64,000 nt of DNA from G963665495 sp963677785 (GTDB lineage: Bacteria; Desulfobacterota; Desulfovibrionia; Desulfovibrionales; Desulfovibrionaceae). The notes under the pieces are model-generated. The model was given only the letters and a program-made list of their open reading frames with translations, did no database searches and had not been told where the DNA came from. This document shows positions 8,833 to 17,519 of this stretch, piece after piece. Each line of letters begins with the position of its first letter. Position 1 is the stretch's first letter. The stretch covers positions 2,666,001 through 2,730,000 of the forward strand of contig CAXXDH010000003.1 of assembly GCA_963677785.2 (NCBI GenBank), read 5' to 3'. A program made the translations under genes and the position numbers.

Positions 8833-8852
8833 GTATCCTTAATACATGATAC
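8833..8852. promoter_or_regulatory. Inverted repeat in the marR leader, candidate operator
   Basis: GTATC and GATAC flank a ten-base spacer directly upstream of the GTG start, overlapping the ribosome site. A third GATAC lies about 22 bases further up. The size and position fit a MarR-type operator. Confidence 0.35.
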
Positions 8853-8964
8853 TATTGCTGCGTATTGACGGGATGATACGGTTCCTTCCAACTTTATAGA
8901 GGGAATACGGCTCAAAATCAATGGCGGCAGCGTATCAGTGCCTGAGCTTGTTTCGCCGGGGCCG

Positions 8965-10128
8965 CTAACTGTTCAGGCTTAAGCGTACGGCTTCCACCAC
9001 ATCCCGGACATCCGCGTCCGTGAGTTTGGCGGAAAGAGGCAGGCTGACGGTCTGGCGGCCGATGCGCATGGCCTGGGGCGTGGCTTCGGGGCGCCAACCC
9101 AGAGTACGCTGGTAATACGGATGTTCGGCCAGACTGAGGTAATGGACGCCCACGCCGATATTGTGCGCGGTCATGCGTTCGAGAAAGGTATCGCGGCTGC
9201 AGCCGGTTTTGTCCGCGTCAATGAGCAGGGTGAACAGATGCAGGCCGTGGCGGGTACGCGGTTCGGGCGGGGCGGGCAGGGTGACTGGCAGCCCGGCAAA
9301 CGCCTCGGAATACATCCGCCAGATTTCCCGGCGCCGCAGGTATTGCTTTTCCACGCGCTGGAGCTGGTGCAGGCCGATGGCGGCCTGCAGATCCATCATA
9401 TTGTATTTGAATCCCAGTTCTTCAACATAATAATGTTTGTATCCAGCGTCGGAAAAACGTTTCCAGGCATCGCTGCTGAGTCCGTGCAAGGCCATCATGC
9501 GAAGTCGGTCCGCGTGGGATTTGTTGGCTGTCAGGATCATGCCGCCTTCGCCGGTGGTCATGTTTTTGGTGACGTAAAAGCTGAAGCAGCCGAAGTCGCC
9601 GAACGTGCCCAGAGCGCGTCCGTTGTATTCGGCCTCGATGGCATGGGCGCAGTCTTCGATGATTTTCAAATCGTGCTCACGGGCCAGCGAACAAAGAGCG
9701 TCCATGTCGCACGGGCGCCCGGCAAAATGCACGGGCAATATGGCTTTTGTGCGGGGGGAAAGCTTTTGCCGGATGTCCTCCAGGTCGATGTTCATGGTAA
9801 CCGGGTCGACGTCAGCCAGCACGGGGGTGGCGCCGGCATGGATGATGGCGTTGGCCGTGGCCGCGAAGGTGAGCGCCGGAGTGACGACCTCGTCTCCTGG
9901 CTGGAGTTCCAGGCAGAGCAGGCTCAGGTGCAGGGCCGCGGTGCAGGAGTGGACCGCAACGGCGTGAGAGGCCTGGCGGTATTCAGCGAAAGCCTTTTCA
10001 AAACGCGAGACTTTGGGGCCGGTGCCCAGCCAGCAGTTGCGCAGACTGTCCACCACTTCATTGATCTCGGCGTCATCGATGAGTGGCTGGCCAAATACCA
10101 GAAAATTGTCTTTCGAACGAACAGGCAT
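8965..10128 (-). CDS. DegT/DnrJ/EryC1/StrS-family sugar aminotransferase
   Basis: A PLP-dependent aminotransferase of the kind that puts an amino group on nucleotide-linked keto-sugars for surface polysaccharide or lipid A modification. The 387-residue product shows the fold-type I landmarks: HSCTAALHLSL near the N-terminus, IEDCAHAIEAEY with the cofactor-binding aspartate at about residue 159, and the lysine that forms the Schiff base in YVTKNMTTGEGGM (about residue 188). The C-terminal HYLSLAEHPYYQ block is also typical. Similarity to ArnB and PseC types is visible, but the substrate cannot be told. An AGGAGG site is very close to the ATG. No sugar dehydratase or epimerase gene is adjacent. 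Confidence 0.9.
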   Translation of the reverse strand: MPVRSKDNFLVFGQPLIDDAEINEVVDSLRNCWLGTGPKVSRFEKAFAEYRQASHAVAVHSCTAALHLSLLCLELQPGDEVVTPALTFAATANAIIHAGATPVLADVDPVTMNIDLEDIRQKLSPRTKAILPVHFAGRPCDMDALCSLAREHDLKIIEDCAHAIEAEYNGRALGTFGDFGCFSFYVTKNMTTGEGGMILTANKSHADRLRMMALHGLSSDAWKRFSDAGYKHYYVEELGFKYNMMDLQAAIGLHQLQRVEKQYLRRREIWRMYSEAFAGLPVTLPAPPEPRTRHGLHLFTLLIDADKTGCSRDTFLERMTAHNIGVGVHYLSLAEHPYYQRTLGWRPEATPQAMRIGRQTVSLPLSAKLTDADVRDVVEAVRLSLNS

Positions 10129-10251
10129 GGCCTCCTGTACTCCGAACGCGGGGCAACAGCAATAGAGAAAAAAGAACTGAACGGCTCGGCCCGTACAGTT
10201 CGAGGATATCCGGGTAATACGGGGTGTAGTCCAGCAAAAGGCAGGCTTGAG

Positions 10252-10662
10252 TTACTTATAGAGTTGAATAACCTTGTGTGAAGAGGCTTTCTGCCCGCTC
10301 TGTTCTTCGTTGAGCGAGTTTTCCTTTTTTCTGTCGTAGACCTCGCCGCAGCTCAGGCATTTCCAGTGATCGCCGCTTTCATGCAGCCGGATGAGCAACC
10401 CTTCCTTGTCAAAACAGTGCTGGCAAAAGGGGCCTTGTTTGATAGTCCCTGTTTTGAGCCAGTAGCTGGCGCCGTCGTATTCCAGGTTTTTGGCAAGATA
10501 CAAAATATCTTCGTATTCCTGCACCTGGGTTTTCAGCAGAGTGTTTTCATCACAGAGTTCAATGTATTTCTCTTGCAAGTCCTTGAGGAGAATCCTTGCA
10601 TTTTCCGTACGCCCCTGATTATATAGATCATGCACTTGTTTAAAAAGGTAGTAATCAAGCAT
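10252..10662 (-). CDS. Coiled-coil plus zinc-ribbon protein, unknown function
   Basis: A 136-residue soluble protein that I cannot assign. The first 60 residues are predicted helical and coiled-coil. The C-terminal half contains two cysteine pairs, CQHC (about residues 80-83) and CLSC (about 101-104), spaced as in a zinc ribbon, followed by a polar tail. A good AAGGGG ribosome site precedes the ATG. It stands alone between the aminotransferase and a divergent Trm112-like gene. A nucleic-acid or protein-binding role is possible but not shown. Confidence 0.68.
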   Translation of the reverse strand: MLDYYLFKQVHDLYNQGRTENARILLKDLQEKYIELCDENTLLKTQVQEYEDILYLAKNLEYDGASYWLKTGTIKQGPFCQHCFDKEGLLIRLHESGDHWKCLSCGEVYDRKKENSLNEEQSGQKASSHKVIQLYK

Positions 10663-10740
10663 GATGGTCCCCTTCTGATGTTTTTAGGGTGCAGGACCCA
10701 AGCTACTTTTACGTATCGGCATTCAGGGGCCAATCTTTAG

Positions 10741-10887
10741 TGCCTCCTTAAGGAAAACAGAGTCCGTGATTTTGCCGCCTCCGTGCTGCAGGAGATTGAT
10801 CCGAACGGCAGGCGCATGTTCCACTCTGTTGAGGTAACGAGTATATTGCGGACTCAGTCCGTTTCCTCCTGTTTCATGCTTGCCTAG
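10741..10887 (+). other. Possible gene fragment upstream of the Trm112-like gene
   Basis: An open frame of about 48 codons, bounded by stops, encodes a polar stretch including VRDFAASVLQEIDPNGRRMF, which reads like natural protein more than noise. It has no plausible start or ribosome site. It may be a remnant of a lost gene; no family is recognised. It occupies part of the 333-base gap that should also hold the divergent promoters. Confidence 0.2.
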
Positions 10888-10995
10888 CCAGTTGCAAGCT
10901 GTTAATAATTCGAAAAAATGTCTTCAAAAAGCAGCCCAGCAGGAGCTTTGTTTGTTCCCTGGCGCTCTATTCCAAGGATATTATGGAGGTTAGTT

Positions 10996-11205
10996 ATGAG
11001 TCTTAATCCCGCACTTCTGGAAATTCTGGCTTGCCCGAAATGCAAAGGCGAGCTGCGGGTCGCGATACAAGAGGATGGATTGTTGTGCGAGTCCTGCGGG
11101 GTGGTTTATCCCGTTGTCAATGAGATTCCCATCATGCTGGTGGACGAAGCCATTGCGCTGGACGCATGGGAAGGAAGCGCCTTTCCCGAAGAAAACAAAT
11201 CCTGA
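10996..11205 (+). CDS. Trm112-family small zinc-binding protein
   Basis: A 69-residue member of the Trm112/YcaR family. The eukaryotic and archaeal relatives activate methyltransferases; bacterial versions have no settled function. The cysteine pairs CPKC and CESC and the closing motif YPVVNEIPIMLVDEA are characteristic. I start it at the ATG preceded by GGAGG, rather than at an in-frame ATG 26 codons upstream. It is followed by a long AT-rich region and has no operon partner. Confidence 0.9.
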   Translation: MSLNPALLEILACPKCKGELRVAIQEDGLLCESCGVVYPVVNEIPIMLVDEAIALDAWEGSAFPEENKS

Positions 11206-11481
11206 AACATGCAAATTGGAAATGCCGCTTGCGTATCGGGAAAAGTCCCGTGCTGTCTGAAAGGGGCTGGCTAACACCAACGCCCGCCCCACCTTGCCCC
11301 TGCTCATTAGGACAAATCAATTTGTTCGTAGCAAGTTTGTATTGTTGCCTCTCTCTCCTGTTTTTCGATTGCAGAATCTCAATTATTTGATGTCCTGTTC
11401 CTGGGTGTTTCTTCTATAACTGTGAAAAAGCATATGTAGCAAATCATTCCAATAGTTCTATAACAGTTACTAAGGGCCGAC

Positions 11482-11513
11482 GCCGGGAAGATATCTTGGC
11501 CCGGCCTTTTTTT
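11482..11513 (+). terminator. Rho-independent terminator-like hairpin in the AT-rich region
   Basis: GCCGGG and CCCGGC pair around a 12-base loop, followed by seven Ts. It lies 277 bases after the Trm112-like gene with no gene in between. It could end that transcript or a small RNA. Confidence 0.6.
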
Positions 11514-12083
11514 ATTGTCCGGAGAGCTATCTTGAGTAGCACTTCGGGAATGCTTTTTGCTTGAACTATATATGCAAATCGAGCCGTAATCCCAAGCCGA
11601 GGACGCGGACAGGCGGGTTATCAGAGAATTTTTGTTGATATTATAATTGTATTTCAAGCTGTTACGAGTTTGATGCGGCAGCTTGAGTTCCCTCGGTAAA
11701 TGTCTCACCTGTTTCACTATGAGACTACTGTCGCAAGTGTGTAAATGGCGCATATGGACACAGTCAATGCGCGGTGCGTAGCAGGGTCGTGTTGATTCCT
11801 GGCGGTCTTGAGACGGACGCAGCCCCGTGGAGTTTGATTGTGTTGAATAGCAATCTCTTTTTGAAACAGTCTGTTGCGGTATGAACCGCACGCCAAAAGG
11901 GAAGTAAAAACAGCCTGTCCAGTTGAACGGCAGGAATTTGGTCTTTTTCCGGAGCCGCCGGGCAGCTCGAATGAAAAGAATGCATGTTCGTGAGAGATTT
12001 TTTATTTTGCTTATTTTTTCACAAGCTGCATAAAGTTTGTTTAATTGATTGGTTAGCATTCTAAATGGACTTTGTAGTGCGCA

Positions 12084-12095
12084 AGTATACATGTA
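12084..12095. repeat. AGTATACATGTA repeat, copy 1
   Basis: An exact 12-base match recurs at 12475-12486; both copies are upstream of the outer-membrane barrel gene. Confidence 0.4.
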
Positions 12096-12162
12096 CCAGG
12101 TAATGTTGTTCATGTTGTTAGCGAAAGTAATTTTTTCTATCAACTGGTACGTGATTTTAGAA

Positions 12163-12201
12163 ATGTGTCATAACGACTCATTGATGTGTCATAACGACTC
12201 A
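12163..12201 (+). repeat. 18-base direct repeat, two copies
   Basis: ATGTGTCATAACGACTCA occurs twice with a three-base spacer (period 21, about two helical turns). That spacing fits either paired protein-binding sites or a small duplication. Confidence 0.75.
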
Positions 12202-12474
12202 GTGCTGTAATTTGTACGCACAACACTTTTAATTATTGAATTCGTATGTTACCCCATTGAGAATAACAAATTGTAGTTTACTTTTGAGCAACAGATGGCA
12301 GTTTTCCTTAATTCAAAAAAAGTTCAACTCGTCACATTTATTTGGAAAAGTGCAGTAAAATAAAAGTTGAAATAGTTTGTAAGCGATTTTGAAATTGCAT
12401 TTTTTGCCATAGTATTCGTTGCTTCGAAGCTGTTTGCCCAACAGAGTTCCTGAACATGTAAAGGGTGTGTAAGT

Positions 12475-12486
12475 AGTATACATGTA
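12475..12486. repeat. AGTATACATGTA repeat, copy 2
   Basis: Identical to the copy at 12084-12095. It lies about 250 bases upstream of the barrel gene start. Confidence 0.4.
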
Positions 12487-12737
12487 AATGATACAAGTTT
12501 TTTTGCGAGCTAACGGTTACTTTTCACGGCTAAGCTACAGTACTGGCAAGTTAAGGCAGAGCATGGGGAGAAAGTTCGGATAAGGCTGTCATTGTCCGAA
12601 TGAAAAAGGTGTCGTGTTTTATATATAAATCTGAGCTGGTAGTTTTTTAAATTTGTTACGAAAAATGGGAAAGCTGATTAGGCTTTTCTGTTTCGTATAG
12701 AGTTGGGAGTGGTCTAAACTTTAAAAGGAGAGACGTT

Positions 12738-13598
12738 ATGAAAAAACTTGTCCCTATTTTTCTCATCGTAGCATCCCTGCTGTTTTGTCCCGGCTTCGTC
12801 CAAGCCACTACTGGCCCGCGTGACTATGTTCCCATGGATCCAGGCACATTTATTTTTTGTTTCTATGCCAGCCACACCTTTGCCAACACTTCGTACTCCA
12901 AAGGGGACAAAGTTACGGGATCCCTGGATTTCAATGCCAACATGGCCATCATCCGTCCCATTTATTACACGCAGATCGGACCCTTCACCATTGATCCGCA
13001 GTTCATCCTTCCCGTCGGGGAATCCTCGCTGGCCGGGCAGACTTCCTCGGGCATCGGCGATCTTACGCTGGCCGCGACTATCTGGTTTCTGGATAACCGT
13101 GAAGACCAGTACTATTTCGGTTATACGCCCTATCTGACCCTGCCCACCGGCGCCTACGACAAAAACACTCCCGCGAATCTGGGCGCCAACCGCTGGGCCA
13201 CCAAGCATGAAGTTGCTTTCGGTAAAGGCTTTGGACCGCTCTGGCTCGAATTGATCACCAATGTTGAATTTTATTTTGAGAATGACGAAGGCCCTGGCCT
13301 CAATGGCCAGGATGTTGATCTGGATAAGGATCCGCAGCTGGGTGTCGAAGCGCACGTCAGCTATGATTTCACCAAAAAGTTTCTTGGATCCTTAGATTAT
13401 TTCTACGCTTATGGCGGTGAAACAAGCCTTGCCGGAGTACGGCAGCAAGACTGGGCAAATACGCACACTCTCGGTGCAACCCTGGCCTACATGTTTACTG
13501 CGCATACCCAGTTCCAGACGTACTTCAAATATGATGTAGCAACGTACAACGGCCTCCAGACGGGCAATGTCGGTATGCGCCTGGCGTATATCTTCTAG
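12738..13598 (+). CDS. Outer-membrane beta-barrel, MetA-pathway (Phenol_MetA_deg) family
   Basis: A signal peptide with a lysine pair, a hydrophobic core and likely cleavage after FVQA precedes about 265 residues of alternating beta strands that end in an aromatic residue (LAYIF), as in outer-membrane barrels. Landmarks such as GIGDLTLAATIWF and YLTLPTGAYD match the putative MetA-pathway family, whose members are annotated as transporters for aromatic or hydrophobic compounds without firm proof. A strong AGGAG site precedes the ATG, and a strong terminator follows. The gene appears monocistronic and is preceded by an unusually long AT-rich leader. Confidence 0.8.
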   Translation: MKKLVPIFLIVASLLFCPGFVQATTGPRDYVPMDPGTFIFCFYASHTFANTSYSKGDKVTGSLDFNANMAIIRPIYYTQIGPFTIDPQFILPVGESSLAGQTSSGIGDLTLAATIWFLDNREDQYYFGYTPYLTLPTGAYDKNTPANLGANRWATKHEVAFGKGFGPLWLELITNVEFYFENDEGPGLNGQDVDLDKDPQLGVEAHVSYDFTKKFLGSLDYFYAYGGETSLAGVRQQDWANTHTLGATLAYMFTAHTQFQTYFKYDVATYNGLQTGNVGMRLAYIF

Positions 13599-13686
13599 GT
13601 TCCCGTCCGGGACATACCCCGCGGACTGTTCTCTGAATCGCCGATGCGTCTTTCGCATCCTGGATAAGACGTTTTGATCCCACCTT

Positions 13687-13748
13687 GCACACCATCCCGG
13701 AGGCCTCTGTCATTCAGAGGTACGCCGGGGCGGTGTGCATTTTTTTTC
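13687..13748 (+). terminator. Strong two-part terminator after the barrel gene
   Basis: An outer stem (GCACACC with GGTGTGC) encloses an inner stem (CCTCTG with CAGAGG) and is followed by eight Ts. Confidence 0.9.
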
Positions 13749-13812
13749 CAACGGATAGGGTACAACTGAATTGCGAATAAGATTTCACAATACACAATCC
13801 GGAGAGTAGCCC

Positions 13813-14184
13813 ATGCCTTCTGATTTGACTCTGAAAAAAATCGAACAAAGTATTGCGGACCGAAAACGATTCCATCGCCGGTTCCTTGAGTCGGTCAAAA
13901 CATATAAGCCCTTTCTTGAACTGGAAGAAACGGCTTTTGCAGATGGCGCGTTGGCAAAGAAAACAAAAGAACTCATGGCATTGTCCATAGCCATAGTCAC
14001 CAAATGCGAGCCATGCATGGAATGGCACCTGGATCAGGCCCTGCAAGCCGGAGCTTCGGATGCGGAGGTGTATGAAACAATAGATGTCGCCATTGAAATG
14101 GGCGGAGGCGCTGCAGGCGCTTATGCGCGCTATGTGCTTACAGCTTTGGATTATTTTAGAGATAAAAGCGGGCAGGAGAAATAA
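13813..14184 (+). CDS. AhpD-like carboxymuconolactone decarboxylase-family protein
   Basis: The 123-residue, all-helical product has the family's redox site KCEPCMEWH, with cysteines at about 65 and 68 and the histidine at about 72. It also has an EVYETIDVAIEMGGG helix typical of AhpD/CMD proteins. Members with CxxC act as thiol peroxidase-like or peroxidase-reducing enzymes; this one may therefore help with peroxide or thiol stress, although its partner is unknown. A GGAG site lies ten bases before the ATG. It sits alone after the barrel-gene terminator. Confidence 0.86.
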   Translation: MPSDLTLKKIEQSIADRKRFHRRFLESVKTYKPFLELEETAFADGALAKKTKELMALSIAIVTKCEPCMEWHLDQALQAGASDAEVYETIDVAIEMGGGAAGAYARYVLTALDYFRDKSGQEK

Positions 14185-14381
14185 CTCTTTTTCGGCTTTT
14201 GAGTACGGTGAGAGGAAAAGAACTTCTGCCAGGGAAGCGCTTTTTATGACGGATGAAACAATTTCGGCAGGTGGGGGTATAGCCTGCGTGCCTTTGTACG
14301 GGACTGGCGGACAACTACTTGTTGACGTATTGGCCTGACATAGTTACAACAATGATTCAAGCCGTTTGAAGGGAGAAAGCA

Positions 14382-14561
14382 ATGGCCAATTATCTCGTAC
14401 GGGGTATTCTGATCGGCGGTTCGCTTGGAGTTTTTGCCGGACTCCTGGGCATCGTCGACATGGGCCGGGGCGCGGCCCTGGGAATGATCGGCGGTTTTTT
14501 CGCCGGATTGACACTTGAGAAAAAACGTTCGGCTTCTTCAGACAAGAAAAAGGACGACTGA
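14382..14561 (+). CDS. 59-residue glycine-rich membrane protein
   Basis: A GGGAG site lies six bases upstream of the ATG. The product has two short hydrophobic segments (about residues 8-24 and 31-44) rich in glycine at three- to four-residue spacing (GGSLGVFAG, GMIGGFFAG), as in glycine-zipper helices. A lysine-rich tail follows. This suggests a small inner-membrane hairpin protein that oligomerises. No family is recognised. It is followed after 54 bases by the VanZ-like gene and may share its transcript. Confidence 0.6.
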   Translation: MANYLVRGILIGGSLGVFAGLLGIVDMGRGAALGMIGGFFAGLTLEKKRSASSDKKKDD

Positions 14562-14615
14562 TTTTTTTCAGGCGCCACCTCTCGCCACGGCATCTGCCGT
14601 TCGAATGCAACCCCT

Positions 14616-15050
14616 ATGGCTGTTTCTGAACATACCTGTACCGCTGCCCCCTCCTGGAGCCGTTCGCGTCAGCTTTTCGCATTGATCTGGCTGCTGGGAG
14701 TGCTTTTTTTCGGCATCCTGGCTTTGAGTCCGCTGCGTTTTCCCTTTCTCGAATATCCGCTTGTCGGCGCGCTTTCGCTGGATTACGTTCTGCATTCGCT
14801 GGGTTTCGCCTGGTTGGCAGCAGCGTTCCCGTTGCTTTTCGACTCGCTGTTTTTGCTGTGCGTCTCGCCGCCCATGCTGGCGTTGCTGAGCGTGATTCTC
14901 GAATTCTGGCAGATGCACATACCCAACAGACGTTTTTCGGAAAAAGATATCGTGGCAGGTATGGCCGGCGTTTTGCTGGGAACCTTGTGCGGCATGCTCA
15001 TCCGCAGGATACAAAAACGCAAAGCTCCGCGGTCATCACAACCTGCGTAG
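14616..15050 (+). CDS. VanZ-like membrane protein
   Basis: A 144-residue protein with about four membrane segments and the spaced motifs of the VanZ-like family: LDYVLHSLGF after the first helix, and LEFWQMHIPNRRFSEKDIVA before the last. VanZ was named for teicoplanin resistance, but most relatives have unknown envelope roles. The ATG has no clear ribosome site, so expression may depend on coupling to the small gene upstream. It is convergent with the DsbA-like gene across a terminator. Confidence 0.75.
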   Translation: MAVSEHTCTAAPSWSRSRQLFALIWLLGVLFFGILALSPLRFPFLEYPLVGALSLDYVLHSLGFAWLAAAFPLLFDSLFLLCVSPPMLALLSVILEFWQMHIPNRRFSEKDIVAGMAGVLLGTLCGMLIRRIQKRKAPRSSQPA

Positions 15051-15135
15051 CCAGCAGCTCAAATCCGCACGGACGGTTTCATGTCCCGAACCGGCCCCCA
15101 CCTCATTTTCGTTGTTTTTCAAGTCCTCAGTCCGC

Positions 15136-15166
15136 AAAAAAAACGGCCGCAGTGTGGCTGCGGCCG
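15136..15166 (-). terminator. Rho-independent terminator of the DsbA-like gene
   Basis: A nine-base perfect stem (CGGCCGCAG with its complement) around a five-base loop is followed by eight Ts on the minus strand. It lies 35 bases past the stop of the DsbA-like gene. Confidence 0.92.
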
Positions 15167-15201
15167 CTTGAATTTCTGTTCGGTAATGATCAAGAACTAT
15201 A

Positions 15202-16056
15202 TTATTCGGTGCTTTTTTGTGCGTCTTTTTTTGAAGGCGTTGCCTGCTTCTTTGACGCCTTTTTGGAGTTCTCAAGAATCATCTTTATGACTTCTTCGAA
15301 TTCCTGCGGCGGGGCGGCTCCGGATATCAAAACACCGTTGATCACAAACGAGGGCGCTCCGGCCAGTTCATGGATGTCCGTCAGCTCCAGATCGCTTTTG
15401 ATCTGGTCGGCGACGCGTTCGCCGTGGGCGTCGGCGTCCAAACGCACCACATCCAGGCCGAGTTCGCCGGCCTGTTGTTTTATCCAGTCTTCGCCGCCTT
15501 TTTTGACTTCCGCCTGATTGTCGAACAGCAGATCGTGCAGCTTCCAGGCTTTGTCATGGTCTTGGAGCCCTGCGGCTTCGAAATACTGGGCCGCGATCCG
15601 GGCTTCCTTGTGGGACCTGAGGGGAAAATTGAGAAAATAGACCTTGATCAGGTCGGGGTGCTTTTTGACCAGCTGCCGGATGGTTCGCGAGGCCCGCGAG
15701 CAGTGGGGGCATTGAAAATCCGAAAATTCTAAGATGGTTATGGGGGCGTTCTCATTGCCGCGCATGGGACGGGACGTGTCGAATTTGACCTGCATGGGGT
15801 TGTCGATCTGACGCTGCCAGCTCTCAATCATGGCGCTGTGCCGTTTATTTTCCTGCCCTTCGAGAACCAGGTCAAACAACCGTTCGCTGTCCTTGGAAAG
15901 CATGTCGAAAACAACCTCGGGATTTTCTGTGAGAAAATGTTCAACCCGTGTGTTGACTTCCAGGTCCAGTTCGGGGGTGAAAAAAACAGCCTGAATATAC
16001 AAGCCCAGAATAATGCCCAGGGCCAGAAAACAAAGTAAAAGCAGTTTGTTTGCCAT
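15202..16056 (-). CDS. DsbA/ScsC-like thiol:disulfide oxidoreductase, membrane-anchored
   Basis: An N-terminal hydrophobic segment (about residues 4-26) without a clear cleavage site anchors or exports the protein. About 60 helical residues follow, then a thioredoxin-fold domain. The active site is CPHC at residues 116-119 in FSDFQCPHCSRA, and the cis-proline loop is GAPSFVING, as in DsbA, BdbD and ScsC proteins that form or isomerise disulfides in the periplasm. The C-terminal tail is lysine-rich. A GGAGG site precedes the ATG. It is divergent from asd across a 337-base region and has its own terminator; no DsbB partner is nearby. Confidence 0.88.
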   Translation of the reverse strand: MANKLLLLCFLALGIILGLYIQAVFFTPELDLEVNTRVEHFLTENPEVVFDMLSKDSERLFDLVLEGQENKRHSAMIESWQRQIDNPMQVKFDTSRPMRGNENAPITILEFSDFQCPHCSRASRTIRQLVKKHPDLIKVYFLNFPLRSHKEARIAAQYFEAAGLQDHDKAWKLHDLLFDNQAEVKKGGEDWIKQQAGELGLDVVRLDADAHGERVADQIKSDLELTDIHELAGAPSFVINGVLISGAAPPQEFEEVIKMILENSKKASKKQATPSKKDAQKSTE

Positions 16057-16393
16057 GCGACCTCCATGTTTATCAGGACGAATGCTTGGAAGTAAGAAAC
16101 AAGCATGTCGTATCTAAAGAGAAAACTAAGCAGGGTGTTTACACCTTGTGCCATGGCCTGACAAGTGTTGCGCAACGGACCGGGAAGAGAAACCGGTTTG
16201 CCGCATGGACTGCATCGTGCCGGTACCAGGCTATGTGGCAGATGTGCTGTAAGATAAAATACAGATAGTATGGCAAGCAATTACCTCAAACGTGTTGCAA
16301 TGCCGTATGCCGTTGTTCTGTACTTGCCCCAAACAGCCGAATATTTTAGAAGGAGTTTTTAACTTGTTAACCTACGAATGCTAGGAGTCAGTC
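16057..16393. other. Divergent promoter region of the DsbA-like gene and asd
   Basis: No gene is supported in these 337 bases. They contain a CTGTA/TACAG inverted repeat with an eight-base AT-rich centre (16247-16264), and a TAGGAG ribosome site just before asd. Confidence 0.45.
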
Positions 16394-17443
16394 ATGGTCA
16401 ACGAAGGATTAGTGGTAGCAGTGGCAGGCGCCACTGGCGCTGTGGGCAGAGAAATGCTCAATACGCTGGAAACACGGAATTTCCCTGCAAAAGAGGTCAT
16501 CGCCTTGGCCTCATCGCGTTCAGCGGGCACTACCGTGCCGTTCAAAGGCGGCGAGTTGACCGTAAAAGAATTGACCGAAACCTCTTTTGAGGGAGTGGAT
16601 CTGGCATTGTTCTCGGCGGGCGGCGGGACATCGCTAAAATTCGCGCCGTTTGCGGCGGCTTCCGGATGCGTGGTTGTGGATAACTCGAGCGCCTGGCGTA
16701 TGGACGACCGCTGCCCTCTGGTCGTGCCCGAAGTCAACCCCGAGGCGCTGGACGGGCACAACGGCATCATCGCCAACCCCAATTGTTCGACCATTCAGAT
16801 GGTCGTGGTGCTCAAGCCTTTGCACGACGCGGCCCGGATCAAGCGCGTCGTGGTTTCCACCTACCAGGCCGTATCCGGTACGGGCCAGAAGGCCATTGAG
16901 GAGCTTTCCCGGCAAGTGCAGCAGCTCTTGAACATGCAGGATGCCCAGGCCGAAGTCTATCCGCATCGTATCGCCTTCAACTGTCTGCCGCATATCGACG
17001 TCTTCCTGGATAACGACTACACCAAGGAAGAAATGAAAATGGTCCACGAGACCGTCAAGATTCTGGGAGACGCCAGTGTGAAAGTCACGGCCACGACCGT
17101 ACGCGTCCCCGTGTTTTATGGCCATTCGGAGGCGTTGAATATCGAATTCGCCAATGACCTGACGCCCAAGGAGGCCAGAGTCATCCTGAGCCAGGCGCCG
17201 GGTGTGAAGGTCCTGGACAATCCGTCTGAGAAGATTTACCCCATGCCCATTCTGGCCGCTGGAGAAGACGACACCTATGTCGGACGTATCCGTACGGACG
17301 AAACCCAGCCCAATACGCTGAACATGTGGGTTGTGGCCGACAACATCCGCAAAGGGGCCGCCCTGAATACCGTGCAGATCGCCGAAACCCTGATACAGCG
17401 AGAACTCGTACGCGTTACCGACAGGACCGTGTTTACCTCCTGA
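16394..17443 (+). CDS. asd: Aspartate-semialdehyde dehydrogenase
   Basis: Asd reduces aspartyl phosphate to aspartate semialdehyde with NADPH, feeding lysine/diaminopimelate, threonine and methionine synthesis. The 349-residue product has the nucleotide-binding loop GATGAVGREML, the catalytic cysteine in ANPNCSTIQ (about residue 131), and the FYGHSEALNIEF block. The start follows a TAGGAG site. A terminator separates it from the aminotransferase gene. The product, aspartate semialdehyde, is also the proposed substrate of the DUF39 homocysteine-forming protein encoded 20 kb downstream. Confidence 0.97.
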   Translation: MVNEGLVVAVAGATGAVGREMLNTLETRNFPAKEVIALASSRSAGTTVPFKGGELTVKELTETSFEGVDLALFSAGGGTSLKFAPFAAASGCVVVDNSSAWRMDDRCPLVVPEVNPEALDGHNGIIANPNCSTIQMVVVLKPLHDAARIKRVVVSTYQAVSGTGQKAIEELSRQVQQLLNMQDAQAEVYPHRIAFNCLPHIDVFLDNDYTKEEMKMVHETVKILGDASVKVTATTVRVPVFYGHSEALNIEFANDLTPKEARVILSQAPGVKVLDNPSEKIYPMPILAAGEDDTYVGRIRTDETQPNTLNMWVVADNIRKGAALNTVQIAETLIQRELVRVTDRTVFTS

Positions 17444-17457
17444 TCTATCGACACTCC

Positions 17458-17484
17458 GGGCCCGGTTTTGCCGGGCCCTTTTTT
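17458..17484 (+). terminator. Rho-independent terminator after asd
   Basis: GGGCCCGG pairs perfectly with CCGGGCCC around a five-base loop, followed by six Ts. Confidence 0.95.
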
Positions 17485-17519
17485 GTAACCATTTCAGTAT
17501 GGCATATCGAGGAAAGCGC

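Larger units (their letters stand above)
11206..12737. other. AT-rich intergenic region of about 1.5 kb
   Basis: This stretch is clearly richer in A and T than its surroundings and holds no gene I can defend. A 254-codon frame on the minus strand (11379-12143) lacks domain features and a ribosome site, and it is rich in Ser, Arg, Cys and Tyr in a way that suggests chance. The region contains a terminator-like hairpin, an 18-base tandem duplication and two copies of AGTATACATGTA. It may be decayed mobile or prophage DNA, or a long regulatory region for the outer-membrane gene downstream. Confidence 0.5.

Noticed and set aside
7219..8868. 549-codon open frame on the plus strand
   Set aside because: It is the complement of chrA and marR, both clear families; the translated product is low in hydrophobic structure and rich in Gln, Gly and His, as antisense frames of GC-rich genes usually are.
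11379..12143. 254-codon open frame on the minus strand in the AT-rich region
   Set aside because: No ribosome site, no domain or membrane pattern, and a composition rich in Ser, Arg, Cys and Tyr that fits chance in stop-poor DNA.
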